From assembly GCA_963971575.1 (NCBI GenBank), contig OZ020616.1, positions 2,004,924-2,068,923 of the forward strand: DNA of 64,000 nucleotides. The letters run 5' to 3'. Numbering within the stretch: position 1 is the stretch's first letter; each line of letters opens with the position of its first letter. Under the pieces are notes generated by a model. It did not search any database. It saw only the letters and a program-made list of their open reading frames with translations, and was not told the DNA's origin. This document shows positions 30,075-41,103 of the stretch, one piece after another. The stretch is from Liopterus haemorrhoidalis. Taxonomy: Eukaryota > Arthropoda > Insecta > Coleoptera > Dytiscidae. Made by a program: the position numbers and the translations under genes.

Positions 30075-30176
30075 TTAGCTTTTTCTTGACTTTTGCGGCA
30101 AGAGTTCTAACACTATTTTCTTTGCCGCTTCCTCTATCTCCTCGTCAACCTCGCTGCTTACTTCATCTTCATACAT
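30075..30176 (-). pseudogene. Possible Crypton-type tyrosine recombinase N-terminus
   Basis: A short minus-strand frame starts with ATG at 30176 and gives 33 residues: an acidic N-terminus (MYEDEVSSEVDEEIEEAAKK) then IVLELLPQKSRKS before TAA. A-x-x-x-L-L-P-x-K-S-x-x-x-Y is how insect Crypton-like tyrosine recombinases begin their core-binding domain; here the frame stops exactly where the tyrosine would come. No catalytic R-H-R-Y residues are present in the flanks. The high density of non-AT codons compared with the surrounding sequence supports past coding. Function now is unlikely. The family assignment is from memory of the motif and needs a profile search. Confidence 0.4.
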
Positions 30177-30365
30177 TATTATTTAACAAACGTACAAATA
30201 CCAATGTATTTTAAAATCATTATTTTGACAAGCCACCTATTATGTATACAAATCTAACATACATGATTTCTATTTCTTATTTTTTTAATTTTTTAAAATA
30301 GGTGTTTTAGAAAAAAAATAGTATGTGTGACACGCGCAGAAGTAGATTTGCCGATTTTGTAAGAT

Positions 30366-31561
30366 TGCCTCTGTAAGCAAGTTACTACAAAAAAGTTACA
30401 ATAAAAGTTGCTAAATACAAGGTCAGTAACTTTTTTAGCAACTTTCACGAAATCCGTATTCTGTAAGAAAAAAGTTACTATGAAATTAGTAACTAGTTGC
30501 TAAAAAAGTTATTATGGATAACAACTAACAGAAAGTAGTTGCTACACTTAGTAACTTCAAAATAACTTGTTAAAATCGTGAAAAATCGCAATTTTTCTGT
30601 TAAATAATGAATTATTTCAAGCATTTTACAATGAAGGGCAACATAGAGACAATAATTATAGAAGGATTTTTATTTTATTTTCTGTATAGCACAAAATTCT
30701 TCGAGTTCTTTATTTCAATTTCTATCTTTTTTTTTTATTTTGTTTATTTACATTTGTTTTATAATAGTATAACAGTACAATATTTTTTAAATGTATTAAC
30801 TACGACTGTCAATAGAAGCCGCGCACACAAGGGGGTGGTCGACGAGTTCAGACCCCCTCCCCCAAGGATTTGAAAAATCAAATCTTATTTAATAAAAACT
30901 AAGCGATTGCAAATAAGAATCACCTTTTTTATTATTAAAAATTAAATTAATATATAAACCCAGTCCTCTCCATAAAAACACAACAATACATTTGTATTAT
31001 ATTACAGATATTTTTTCGAAATGGACCCTTCCCAGATCAATGTTTTAAGTGCGCGCCTGTTCAATGGCTCTCCGAACTTCTTTAACTGTATTTCACGCAA
31101 TTCATTTAAATTTGGACTATAACTTATAAGAAAACAGTAACCACATAGCACATCACTACAGCACCACCACTCGTTCCTGTCAATTATTTTTTAAACACTC
31201 GTATCGCCGACCATGACCGGGTTATTTGCCAGGAAATTCAACAGAATTTCCATCTGTTTGCAATTCTTTTTCTGATCTTGTTTATAAAACATTTTTCGTT
31301 AAACCTCAGAAACTCACAACATAGCTGTCAAACTCAATTAAAAACGAATACCTCGCCTGCGCAGAACGTAATCTGCTTCTAGCTTCACGGTTCTTTGTAG
31401 CAACGTTACTAAATATAACTTGTTATAAGAACGTTGCTTGTGCTTATGCTTGGAGAATACCAATTGTTTGGCGATTGATAAGAAAGTTACTATAAAAGTT
31501 ATTTCGTAGCAACGTTACTCAGTAGCAACTAACCTAGTAACTTTTTACAGAATCGGGCCGA
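30366..31561. mobile_element. Z MITE, copy Z2
   Basis: The interior is near-identical to Z1 and Z3, with AGTTACTA-type motifs at both ends and GGGGGTGGTCGACGAG inside. The left terminus is altered (GATTGCCTCTGTAAGC); the right terminus TTACAGAATCGGGCCGA is intact. Confidence 0.82.
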
Positions 31562-31564
31562 ATA

Positions 31565-32300
31565 TCTTTCTCAATAGGCAAATGTATACTTTCTGTGCTT
31601 GTTACACAATATACTATATTATTATAAAACAATTAGATTTTTATTATAGAATAAATATATTTTTTTTTTTACGTTTTATAGAAAATATATTTATTTTTTT
31701 ATATTTATTACTAAATATCGATATTTTCTTAGTATCGCATATCCCTAGTAATACTCAAATGCCAACAGCCTGATACCTGAAAATGGTAAAAATTCTTTTG
31801 GATTGAGTAAATAGTATGTTGTTGAAATAAATGTGTTGTTGTTTAACAAAATAGAACAATAAAAAAGAAGATAAATTAAAGTGTAGGCGCAAAATTTCTA
31901 AAGCTTATTCAACAATGATAAATGACTTGTTTGTTATTAATTTAAAGGAAAATAAGTGGTAGAAATGTAGAACAATTTATCTGAATAAAAGAAAATCTGT
32001 TGTTCTTTCCAATTTCTTTACATTTTTCAGTAAAAAAACGAAATTGTAAAAAATTACAAATGAATTCAAATGTACTAATCCAGCGGGTACAGATTAATTC
32101 GAAGTACAAAACATCGAGAACCGAGATAAAACAAATATTACCATACATATTACCTCTGGTAACTTGGTTGAATTAAAACGTTTTTCGAATTTCAGAGTTG
32201 AACAATGGAATATATCATTGCGTTATAAATATTGTAGTTTCATATCTCTATTATGTTACTGCAGACGTAGACTGACCAGATTTTTTTACAGAAAAAGAGT
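31565..32300. other. No gene supported; hAT-like terminus near 31735
   Basis: TATCGATATTTTCTTAGTATCGCATATCCCTAGTAA at 31713-31750 resembles, in reverse, the terminus at 7062. No further structure was identified. Confidence 0.35.
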
Positions 32301-32307
32301 ATACTAA

Positions 32308-33268
32308 AAAAAATTGATGTGAAGTGTGAATTTTCACACATTTCTGGGTTTTGCAGGTATTTAGTAACTGAACGATGATTATTTGGGATGCCAAAACAAA
32401 TTTTATGGCAAAATATTTTTTTATGAATTTTAATTCGAATGCCTAATACCATTATTTAAGTTTCTAAATATATACAGTATTTTTTTTATATAGTAAAGTT
32501 CATTATGATTTTGAAAATTGCACCTATGGCTTCCATTGGTTGCTTACATTATAAGTCCCGCCCTTTGATTTTGTCAAACATAGAATTAAATTATAATTTC
32601 AACACTTTCCACTGGTTATTAAATTTACGCTTTATAAATTAAATGCAACATTTACCAAATATAACTAGAATTTTAACAAAATAAAAATGCAAAAAAACAA
32701 CAAACAATAAAATCAACAGGATTCGAACCCTAGTTTGCAAGTTAAGTTATATTATTAAGAGTACGACAAATTCAACCACGCCACTAGAGCTACTGATCTG
32801 GTATGTTACACAGCGTATTAAATAGTTAACATATTTTAGTTAAAAACACAAAAAATGCGTTATTTTCCGAAAACATAATCTGATCAAAAATTCCTGTTGT
32901 ACTATTCCGGTTCACACCAATGTACATTACTTAGAATTTTTTCAGATTTTTAGTTTAAACCATCTGGGCTACAGGGTGTGGGACAAAAAAATTTTTGCAC
33001 AATTTTGGCAAAAATCGCATCAAAATAATTTATTTTGCAAAAATAAAATTTTGATCGTTAATCCACGTACTAAGGGCTTTCATTTGATACCCTACTCAGA
33101 ATTTAAAATTTTTTTTTTTTTTTCGATGAGCACATATTTGTTTATATTTTTAGAGGGATATGTTTTTTAGATGTTTTAGTATTTTTCCTATGTGCGGGTC
33201 AAAGAGTTGTATAAGCATGCCAAATTTCAACTCTCTAGGTTTAGCCGTTTGGCTACAATTTTTACCGA

Positions 33269-33311
<43 letters not shown>

Positions 33312-33390
33312 TACAGACAGACAGACAGACAGACAAACGACAAAATGACGGTATAAGGGTTTTTTGGTCATACCTACAAAACCCTAAAAA
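32308..33390 (+). mobile_element. Y repeat, copy Y4 (complete)
   Basis: The most complete copy: AAATTGATGTGAAGTGTGAATTTTCACAC, terminus GGGTTTTGCAGGTATT, AT-rich body, antisense tRNA-like module (32715-32792), ATGCGTTATTTTCCGAAAAC, TCGTTAATCCACGTAC, GCGGGTCAAAGAGTTG, a long CAGA tract (33269-33334) and the right end CATACCTACAAAACCCTAAAAA. The minisatellite at 33391 starts at the next base. Confidence 0.85.
32715..32792 (-). other. tRNA-like module in Y4
   Basis: The minus strand contains a perfect consensus B box, GGTTCGAATCC (complement of 32719-32729), inside AGGGTTCGAATCCTG, whose flanks can pair as a T stem. Upstream, CTCTAGTGGCGTGGTTGAA takes the A-box place. The A-to-B distance is longer than in Y6, as in tRNAs with a long variable arm. 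No discriminator or CCA and no good acceptor stem are seen. Confidence 0.6.
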
Positions 33391-34426
33391 GGTCCTCACT
33401 CCAAAAATATAAGTGATGAGCAAAAAAAAGAGGTCCTCACTCAAAAATACAAGTGATGAGCAAAATAAAAGGTCCTCACTCCCACAATAGAAGTGATAAA
33501 ACAAAGGTCCTCACTCCAAAAATATAAGTGATGAGCAAAAAAAAGAGGTCCTCACTCAAAAATACAAGTGATGAGCAAAATAAAAGGTCCTCACTCCCAC
33601 AATAGAAGTGATAAAACAAAGGTCCGCACTCCAAAAATATAAGTGATGAGCAAAAAAAAGAGGTCCTCACTCAAAAATACAAGTGATGAGCAAAATAAAA
33701 GGTCCTCACTCCCACAATAGAAGTGATAAAACAAAGGTCCTCACTCCAAAAATATAAGTGATGAGCAAAAAAAAGAGGTCCTCACTCAAAAATACAAGTG
33801 ATGAGAAAAATAAAAGGTCCTCACTCCCACAATAGAAGTGATAAAACAAAGGTCCGCACTCCAAAAATATAAGTGATGAGCAAAAAAAAGAGGTCCTCAC
33901 TCAAAAATACAAGTGATGAGCAAAATAAAAGGTCCTCACTCCCACAATAGAAGTGATAAAACAAAGGTCCTCACTCCAAAAATATAAGTGATGAGCAAAA
34001 AAAAGAGGTCCTCACTCAAAAATACAAGTGATGAGCAAAATAAAAGGTCCTCACTCCCACAATAGAAGTGATAAAACAAAGGTCCGCACTCCAAAAATAT
34101 AAGTGATGAGCAAAAAAAAGAGGTCCTCACTCAAAAATACAAGTGATGAGCAAAATAAAAGGTCCTCACTCCCACAATAGAAGTGATAAAACAAAGGTCC
34201 TCACTCCAAAAATATAAGTGATGAGCAAAAAAAAGAGGTCCTCACTCAAAAATACAAGTGATGAGCAAAATAAAAGGTCCTCACTCCCACAATAGAAGTG
34301 ATAAAACAAAGGTCCTCACTCCCAAAATAGAAGTGATGAGCAAAAAAAAGAGGTCCTCACTCAAAAATACAAGTGATGAGAAAAATAAAAGGTCCTCACT
34401 CCCACAATAGAAGTGATAAAACAAAA
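33391..34426. repeat. Higher-order minisatellite: 35-41-bp units, 115-bp trimer, 230-bp dimer
   Basis: Nine trimers start at 33391, 33506, 33621, 33736, 33851, 33966, 34081, 34196 and 34311, exactly 115 bp apart. Each has three subunits of about 41, 39 and 35 bp, all beginning GGTCCTCACTC and containing AAGTGAT. Trimers 3, 5 and 7 carry GGTCCGCACTCC and the others GGTCCTCACTCC, so units 2-7 form three 230-bp higher-order repeats. The 64-codon minus-strand frames within are by-products of the repeat. Confidence 0.95.
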
Positions 34427-34439
34427 AAAAAGTGCAAAA

Positions 34440-35218
34440 AAAAAAGGTTCAGTCCTCACCAAAATTTATATGTAAACCATATATCAATTACTAATAAAGT
34501 TATAGCCATGGAGGCATTAGTTTTCAATATGCTCTGGAAATAATCTATCTGTGTATCTATCTACCTATTTCAAAAGACCAATAAAAACCCAACAAGCAAA
34601 ATAAACTTATTTTACAAACACATTTAAAATTCTAAAATATTTAACATTAAAAGCAAAGCAGAATTAAATGTACACGAGCGTAAAAATTTAAAATTACATG
34701 CAATATAATTTTAATCTGACATTTGAAGTAAAAATTTAAGAAATTTAACATCTCCAACATTTTTGAAAAACACAATTATTTTACAAACATTATTTCAGTC
34801 TGTATTTTATTTATCAGTGTGAAATTATATTTGATGAAATAATGAAAACGAGGTAATGAATAACGTGGAAGATTTGCAGGTGGTCTTTTATATTTTTGAT
34901 TTAGTTGTGTGTTGCTCCCAGATTTTGCTGGTAATTATAATCGAGTGTTGTCGTGCTGATATCGTCACGCACGACTAAGAGGAGTGTTTAATGAAGATAT
35001 TACGGCCTCTTGTCAGGCAATCTCACACTACTGTTAATATATATGACACATATTATTAAACTAAACATTAAATATGCATTTCATAATACTTAAGATGTTT
35101 GCTAACAATGTGTTAAATATTGCATTAGGAAAATAACTTACAATGTTTATCGTCAAGTTTATACTAATAACGGTTTATAACAAACATCGAGAGATGGAGA
35201 ATTATGATGGGACTACAT
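34440..35218. other. No feature recognised
   Basis: AT-rich sequence between the minisatellite and Y5; nothing assigned. Confidence 0.3.
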
Positions 35219-35220
35219 TA

Positions 35221-36105
35221 AAAAAAAATTGATGTGAAGTGTGAATTTTCACACATTTCAGGGTTTTGCAGGTATTTAATAAGTGAATGATGATTATTTG
35301 GGATGCGAAAACAAATTTTATATTAAAATATTTTTTTTTGTTAATTTTAATTCGAACGCCTAATACCATTATTTAGGTTTCTAAATATGAGCAGTATTCT
35401 TTTTTATATAGCAAGGTTCATTAAGAATTTTAAAAATTGCGCCTATGGCTTCCATTGGTTGTTATAAGTTCCGCCCCTCTGATTTCGTGTACATTGAAAC
35501 GGAATTAAATTATAATTTAAACAATTTCCACTGGTTATTAAATTTACGCTTTTAAAAATTAAATGCAACATTTGCCAAAATATAACTAGAATTTTGAAAA
35601 AATAATTTAAACAATATAAAAATTTAAGAAAAAAACAAAAAATAATATTGTCTCTTCTCGCAGGGTTCGATCCCTTTCGGATCGAGTTACTTGGGTGAAA
35701 AACCAGCGTCAAAAACCACTACACCAGCATACACGTTCAAGTGTAGCGTGTTACAAAGCTATAACTTGTGTACATTATTAGCCAAAAAATCACAAAAAAT
35801 ACGTTTTTTTCCAAAAACATAATCTGATCAAAAATTCCTGTTGTACTATTCCGGTTCACACCAATGTACATTACTTAGAATTTTTTCAGATTTTTAGTTT
35901 AAACCATCTGGGTTACAGGGTGTGGGACAAAAAATTTTTTGCACAATTTTGGCCAAAATCGCTTCAAAATAATTTATTTTGCAAAAATAAAAATTTGATC
36001 GTTAATCCACGTACCAAGGGCTTTCATTTGATATCCTACTCAGAAGTATAAAAAAATATTTTTTTTTTCGATGAGTACATATTTGTTTATATTTTTAGGG
36101 GGATG
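35221..36105 (+). mobile_element. Y repeat, copy Y5 (right end missing)
   Basis: Same order as Y4 from AAATTGATGTGAAGTGTG to TTTTTAGGGGGATG, where it stops before the CAGA tract. It contains the antisense tRNA-like module at 35649-35729. Confidence 0.8.
35649..35729 (-). other. tRNA-like module in Y5
   Basis: The minus strand reads GCTGGTGTAGTGG (complement of 35716-35728), a strong A box. The B-box position has GGGATCGAACCC, which is nearly palindromic, so GGTTCGATCC can be read on the plus strand. The sequence between differs completely from that in Y4 and Y6. Confidence 0.55.
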
Positions 36106-37205
36106 ACAACTAGTATTATACACAATGTTGTTTTATTTTATTAGTATATTGAATATGACTTCTTGTTCTTCTGTTTCTGTATTGATTATTTCTATTTATT
36201 TTGTTTTGGTGTCGGTGTTTTAGTAGGATCGAAAATGGTTATTTTATAAGACACGTTTTTCTGACAGAAGATATAACAGACGCTGCCAAATCGAATGATA
36301 ATATTAAATATGCATGTGTCTTATATGTTACGCATTACACAAAAACAGCCAAGGTTATCGCACTATGCTATCGTTACCTGACATTCAATATATAAATTTA
36401 AAGTAGTATACGAAGTTGCTCATAATTCCGCAAATATTCAACAAAAAATGCATAAGACTTATTTTCTTATTTTAAATAGCAGCTTAACTCACTAGCTTTA
36501 TCTCGCACAGTACGCTTCTCTTATCCTAGTACTAGCTCATACGAATCGTTCCGAATATGCACGAAAGACAACAGACATAGGGAACTATTATATAAGATAA
36601 AACTGCCGAAACGTACGTATGAGTTAGTTCTTAGTCGTGGTTGTCGAGATTGGCCAAAATGTCTAAACTATAGGTCTGTATGAATGTCAGTTTTAGAAAT
36701 TCCAGGCCGACCCTATATCTCATTATTTTTTATTCAATTTCTGCCATCTTTAAAATGCGCGAACCACTTAAAAAATGCAATTAGACAGGAAGGATCTTCT
36801 CCAAAAGCTGTTTTTAAAAATTGAAGTGTTTCTGTCAACATCTTTTTAAGGAAGATTCTTTAAGTGCATTTCTCTTTATATGTTTTAAGAAAAAATTTCT
36901 TGACTTATTTATTTTCATTTATTTTTTACATTCACTTAATATTTTATATTCGATTTTCTTGAGTTTATTTATGGTCTATTTGAGAGCAAGCGTACACCAA
37001 GGGTGCGAACACATATCGTGCGTTAGGGTGTTCAGACACGTATTTAGTTTAAAAACTGACCTCCATTTGCGTAGCTTACATCATTTTAGACCTCTAAATT
37101 TAATACAGCATACAAAATATAGAAATTTAGAAGATTTAATTAATGTTTAATTCTTCTATTTTGCATTCATAAGAGAGTTACTTTATACACAGTGCAATAA
37201 AAATA
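36106..37205. other. No gene supported
   Basis: Open frames at 36201-36395 and 36821-37150 have no recognisable motifs. I see no repeats or known elements in this 1.1 kb. Confidence 0.3.
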
Positions 37206-37359
37206 TAGTCGGATTGCTGATAGGTGACTGTTACATGTATGTATCAAGTAGTGCATTTATATAATAATCTAGTTACCATTTTTCAGCGATTTTAAAATTG
37301 TTTTTTGTTATTTTCTTAGCTGTAAATGTCTGTTAATAATATTAATTAATAGATCTTGC

Positions 37360-37938
37360 GGCCAATTATTAAATTTACAAACTTTAATTTTAAATCTGCT
37401 GGAATATTTTAAATCCGAAAAAGAGAACAATGGACCACTTATTTCTCTATCTTGTGTCCGTCAAAGAGTAACAGCTGCCTTAAAGATTTCGGAATCAACA
37501 ATTCGTTGAATTATAAAATGTAATAAATCTGAACTTCTCACTAACAAAATCACGAGAAAACGAAGGAAATTAAAATCTGAACCAGTTTATTTTATTGATA
37601 CATTGGTACAAATGTATGGTCATGAAGTACTAAGATTACCTCCTTATCACTGCCAGTTTAACCCCATTGAACTAATTTGGGGTATAACAAAAAATTATTA
37701 TGATAGACATATTGGTCAAAACGGATATAGTGATAACGAAGTTTTGAAAATGTGGCAAGTAGTCTGTGATCAAATTAGTTGTGAAACTTGGGCAAAATCT
37801 GTTAAAAAAATCGAAAATTTAATAAATGAATGGTGGGAAAGGAAAAGGAACGTTGATGATATTAATCCAATAATAATAAATACAAGAAATGACAGCGATA
37901 GTTCAGATGACGACGATATCATGCATTACAGTTACTAA
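37360..37938 (+). pseudogene. DDE_3 transposase with central region deleted, copy B
   Basis: The same layout as copy A: LEYFKSEKENNGPLISLSCV and RQRVTAALKISEST form the helix-turn-helix, a TGA stop follows after ESTIR, then LLTNKITRKRRKLKSEP and VYFIDTLVQMYGHEVLRLPP, YHCQFNPIELIWGITKN with the final glutamate, and a C-terminal tail ending in the acidic run DSDSSDDDDIMHYSY. The junction between the N-terminal part and VYFIDTLVQ is identical in copies A and B, so the deletion happened once and the shortened element then spread. Unlike copy A, the C-terminus here is open to the natural stop. Confidence 0.85.
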
Positions 37939-38191
37939 TTTTTAAAAAATAAAAATAAACATTTAAATACAACTTGTAGCAATATATTATATGAATAAAT
38001 ATATTTTTACTTAATATTTTATTACTTTGTACTTAGGGGAAACATAAAAATTTAATTTAATTAAACAACAAATTATAATCCAAAATTTACGTATGAGTAT
38101 AAGTCTTTCCTTATTTATAATTATTACCTTAAAATTAATAATTTTGTTTGTTTGAGTACTGCTGTAAATTTATTTTCGTGTTCAAATTAGT

Positions 38192-38340
38192 AAAGATATC
38201 TATCGGGTTCGAATCCCGGTGATGGCATGGATGTTTGTATTTGTTATAAAAATTAATATATCCATAATAAAAATAAAGATATACTGGTTAATGGTCATCA
38301 TAGCTAAGAGCAAAAATTAAATTAAAAAAAAAGATATCTA
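38192..38340 (+). mobile_element. 5'-truncated tRNA-derived SINE with target duplication
   Basis: AAAGATATCTA at 38192-38202 is repeated at 38330-38340. The insert begins TCGGGTTCGAATCCCGGTGA, containing a perfect B box (GGTTCGAATCC, 38206-38216) and T-stem pairing, continues with an unrelated body and ends in an A-rich tail (AAATTAAATTAAAAAAA). The A box is missing, so it is a 5' truncation made by retrotransposition. Confidence 0.8.
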
Positions 38341-38373
38341 CGAATCATGCCGTTTCTTTCTAATGCTTTGTTT

Positions 38374-39118
38374 TATTTCTGGATTAATCTAAATGTAGTT
38401 ACTATGTTAAATGAAACATGTTTAAGTATTGTTTACGTTTACACCAAAGGACATCTGAGCAGCGTATTTTAGCGAATAACTCAAAATTATGAAAAAGGGA
38501 ATAATTGCGTTTTTGAATCAAGCTCCATAATTATAACTATCGATATCTTGTTAAACGATACCCATCCCTAATAAAAACCGGTCACTAACTTTGCTTGTAT
38601 ATTCTGACCAAGATCTGTGTAAATCTGTGCTATATTCATAAAGTTTTTAATTGAACCATAAAATCTAGAAACCAAAATAGAAAAATAAAAAGTTTGAGAA
38701 GCATTCAATGCATTTTTATGTTGAATTTTACAACCGCTGTCGGACAGGAGCGCTAGCGCGATCAATTTCAATGCATCATCACACAGCGAGTTTATGACGA
38801 ATATAAAACTCTCTATTACCTAACTAAGCGCAAATGAGTTATACAAGAATTTATGTCATCAAAAAGGTCCACACTTGACCGAACAAATTCTATCCTTTAT
38901 TTTCTTTTACTGACCTACTAAATAATACGACAACGAAAAATAAAATTGAAATATCTAAAGTTGGGGATCGATTTTATAACTTTTTCAACATAAATGTAAA
39001 ATCAACCATGTTTTTCAACATTTTAAATATTTTTGTAAAAAATATATACGTACAGTCAACCCATCGAAATTCACGGGCTTCCCGCGAATGTGTAATTTGT
39101 AACAATGTAAATATGAAT
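38374..39118. other. No gene supported; hAT-like motif near 38545
   Basis: ATCGATATCTTGTTAAACGATACCCATCCCTAATAA at 38538-38573 resembles other hAT-like termini in the window. Nothing else was assigned. Confidence 0.3.
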
Positions 39119-39119
39119 T

Positions 39120-39871
39120 TACTCTTTCTACTTTACCTAAAGTTCTGGGAATTTAGCTATAATTTTTATTATTTTGTTAATTTTCGTCAATATTACAATG
39201 TAGTTTTTCAACATAATCTCCATTTAACTAAATACATTTATCCCAACGATAAACTAATTTTTTTTAAGCCGTCCTCAAAGAACTTTTTCGGTGTCTCCTC
39301 AATCCATCTATTCCAACAGCCTTGGCACCCAGCGCGGCGAAACATTGCTAACGCCCAAACAATCATGCAAGATGTCATGAACTTATAGTGTACTTATCCC
39401 TAGGCGCACACTAATTTGAGGAATAGTCATTCGCCTGTCCTCTTTCAGTAGGTCTTCGACGGCAGTAATGTTTCTTTCATTTACCGACGTGCTTGGGCGC
39501 CCACTGCGTGGATCGTCTTCTAATGATGTTCTACCGGTTTTAAAACGATCGATCCACCGATAAACAGTACTTTTGGATTCTGCAGACTCACCAAATACTC
39601 CTTGCAGACGCTGAATAATTTCTGATGTTTTCACACCTTTCCACAAAAAGAAAATTATTGCTCTTTGAGATTTTGCTGCGTCTTCCGTGGTTACAAAAAC
39701 AGAGCTATGAAAACGCGTCTATATCAGTCGAACACCTAAATCAGACTGAACAATATTGCACTAGATTGTTGCATAAACATGTCAAGACTTGTATGGCACC
39801 AATAACATTGCCTATAAGTTCTGCGTAATTTAATTATAGCACAATTCCCAGAATTTAGGAAACATCCCTCG
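39120..39871 (-). mobile_element. mariner deletion derivative
   Basis: The right end, read in reverse, is CGAGGGATGTTTCCTAAATT, then CTGGGAATTGTGC; TA follows at 39872-39873. The left end has the partner ACCTAAAGTTCTGGGAATTT near 39137. About 750 bp instead of about 1.3 kb. Confidence 0.75.
39165..39710 (-). pseudogene. mariner transposase without catalytic centre
   Basis: On the minus strand the N-terminal domain is clear: TTEDAAKSQRAIIFFLWKGV, KTSEIIQRLQGVFGESAESK, TVYRWIDRFKTGRTSLEDDP, RSGRPSTSVNERNITAVEDL and MTIPQISVRLGIS. A shifted frame then gives HDILHDCLGVSNVSPRWVPR, and the next readable part, ETPKKFFEDGLKKLVYRWDK and LNGDYVEK, is the C-terminal end. Everything between, including all three catalytic aspartates, is deleted. 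A short AT-rich 5' part lies between the terminus and the first clear codons. It could still bind ends but cannot cut. Confidence 0.85.
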
Positions 39872-40428
39872 TATATAAAATATGCATCAATATGGATATA
39901 AACAAAGTTGCACAATGTGAATGTTGCATTAACTTCGCCGTAGTTGCAGCAAGCATACCGACACAAATTGAGAGCTATATATTTTTATGGCCTTTTTGTA
40001 TAAAACCTATGTACATACGGCTTAAATAGTCAAGTTAACTAGTTCACATCACTCAATATAATACTTAATGGACTTTTCCAATATGAAAAACATGTAGCTA
40101 CAATGTTGTTATTTGTAAAAGTTTCATACGTTTTGTAAGCAAAACCAGCGGTATTTTATAGATGCAAATGTACATATTTAAAATTTGATGCTGCAGATAA
40201 CCATAGTTTATACATTTACTTTGAATTATATATTTTGCAGATAGTACTTATATCTGCAATACACAGATAAATAAAAAGTTCACAACAGTAGACAGTATTT
40301 TAAATAATTAAGCAAATGGCACAGGCCCCTTGTAGTTAATACGAGATATTTCCATAGATTTTCATCATATACGATGATTTTTTTGACAAAATATGATGGT
40401 GTATTTTTGAAAATATTTAGTAATTTAC

Positions 40429-40730
40429 GAGGGCTACCTTTTATGTTTTTACAAACGACCACTAGATGGCAATATTGAAATGTGTCATTACTATATTCTA
40501 ATTTGACAGTTGTTATTGTGAAATCAGTGGCAGCTTATACATTGTCCGAATTGTTAGATGACAGTGAGCGTTTAAAAAAAAACAAGTTTGTGAAAAAAAT
40601 GGATATTACTCGTGAAGGTTTTCGTTGGATGATTTTTTACGATTTTAGTAAAGGCCTAACTCAACAACAATGCATAGATTCGCTTCGTTCAACTTTTGGT
40701 AATGAAGCACCATCCAAAAGACTGTTTAAA
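40429..40730 (+). pseudogene. mariner 5' end with transposase N-terminus, interrupted by T1
   Basis: TA (40427-40428) precedes the terminus CGAGGGCTACCTTTTATG, then CGACCACTAGATGGCAATAT as in the element at 18887. The frame from ATG at 40600 reads MDITREGFRWMIFYDFSKGL, TQQQCIDSLRSTFGNEAPSK, the start of a mariner helix-turn-helix, and is cut at about 40725 where the T1 element begins. About 60 bp of extra sequence before the ATG is not in the usual mariner layout. No continuation of the mariner is found beyond T1 (after 41717), so the rest has been lost. Confidence 0.75.
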
Positions 40731-41103
40731 ATAGGGGATAGGCATGATTTTTTTATTTTTTTTTATTATATTCCTCTTGTTGCATATAAACATAAAAAAC
40801 AGTTTTTCATTTTTTTTTAAATTTGAAGGCTTAAAAAAATCATAAATGTATGTATCGCGCGAAAACGACGTGTGACGTCATACCCTTTCTAAGTGACGCA
40901 GTACACTACTAGCCTACCCAGTGTACTGCGTACAGCCTACCCAGTGTACAGCGTGCAGCCTACACAGTCGTGAACTTATTTGCTTGTATAACTTTTATAG
41001 GTTATGTAAAGTTAGAGTGATTTTAATTAAAATAAAGTTTAATTCTATAAAAACAATTTATACATGTTTACCGAATTAAATTTTATATTAAAATATATAA
41101 AAT

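Larger units (their letters stand above)
37208..38373 (+). mobile_element. Tc1/IS630-type deletion derivative, copy B, carrying a SINE
   Basis: Begins GTCGGATTGCTGATAGGTG after TA at 37206-37207, as copy A does. It follows copy A closely to GAATCATGCCGTTTCTTTC and AATGCTTTGTTTTA, where the right end is lost. A SINE with its target duplication lies at 38192-38340. Confidence 0.8.

Noticed and set aside
33150..33504. Open frames with R-Q-T-D or C-L-S-V runs around the CAGA tract
   Set aside because: They are translations of a tetranucleotide repeat within Y4 on either strand and have no gene features.
33476..34130. Three 64-residue minus-strand frames starting MRTSFF
   Set aside because: They repeat at 230 bp, the period of the minisatellite, and are a by-product of it.
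33391..34426. CRISPR array
   Set aside because: Repeats follow each other without unique spacers, the period is uniform, and the setting is eukaryotic. It is a minisatellite.
36201..37150. Candidate host gene from two open frames
   Set aside because: AT-rich, no recognisable domains and no plausible splice structure.
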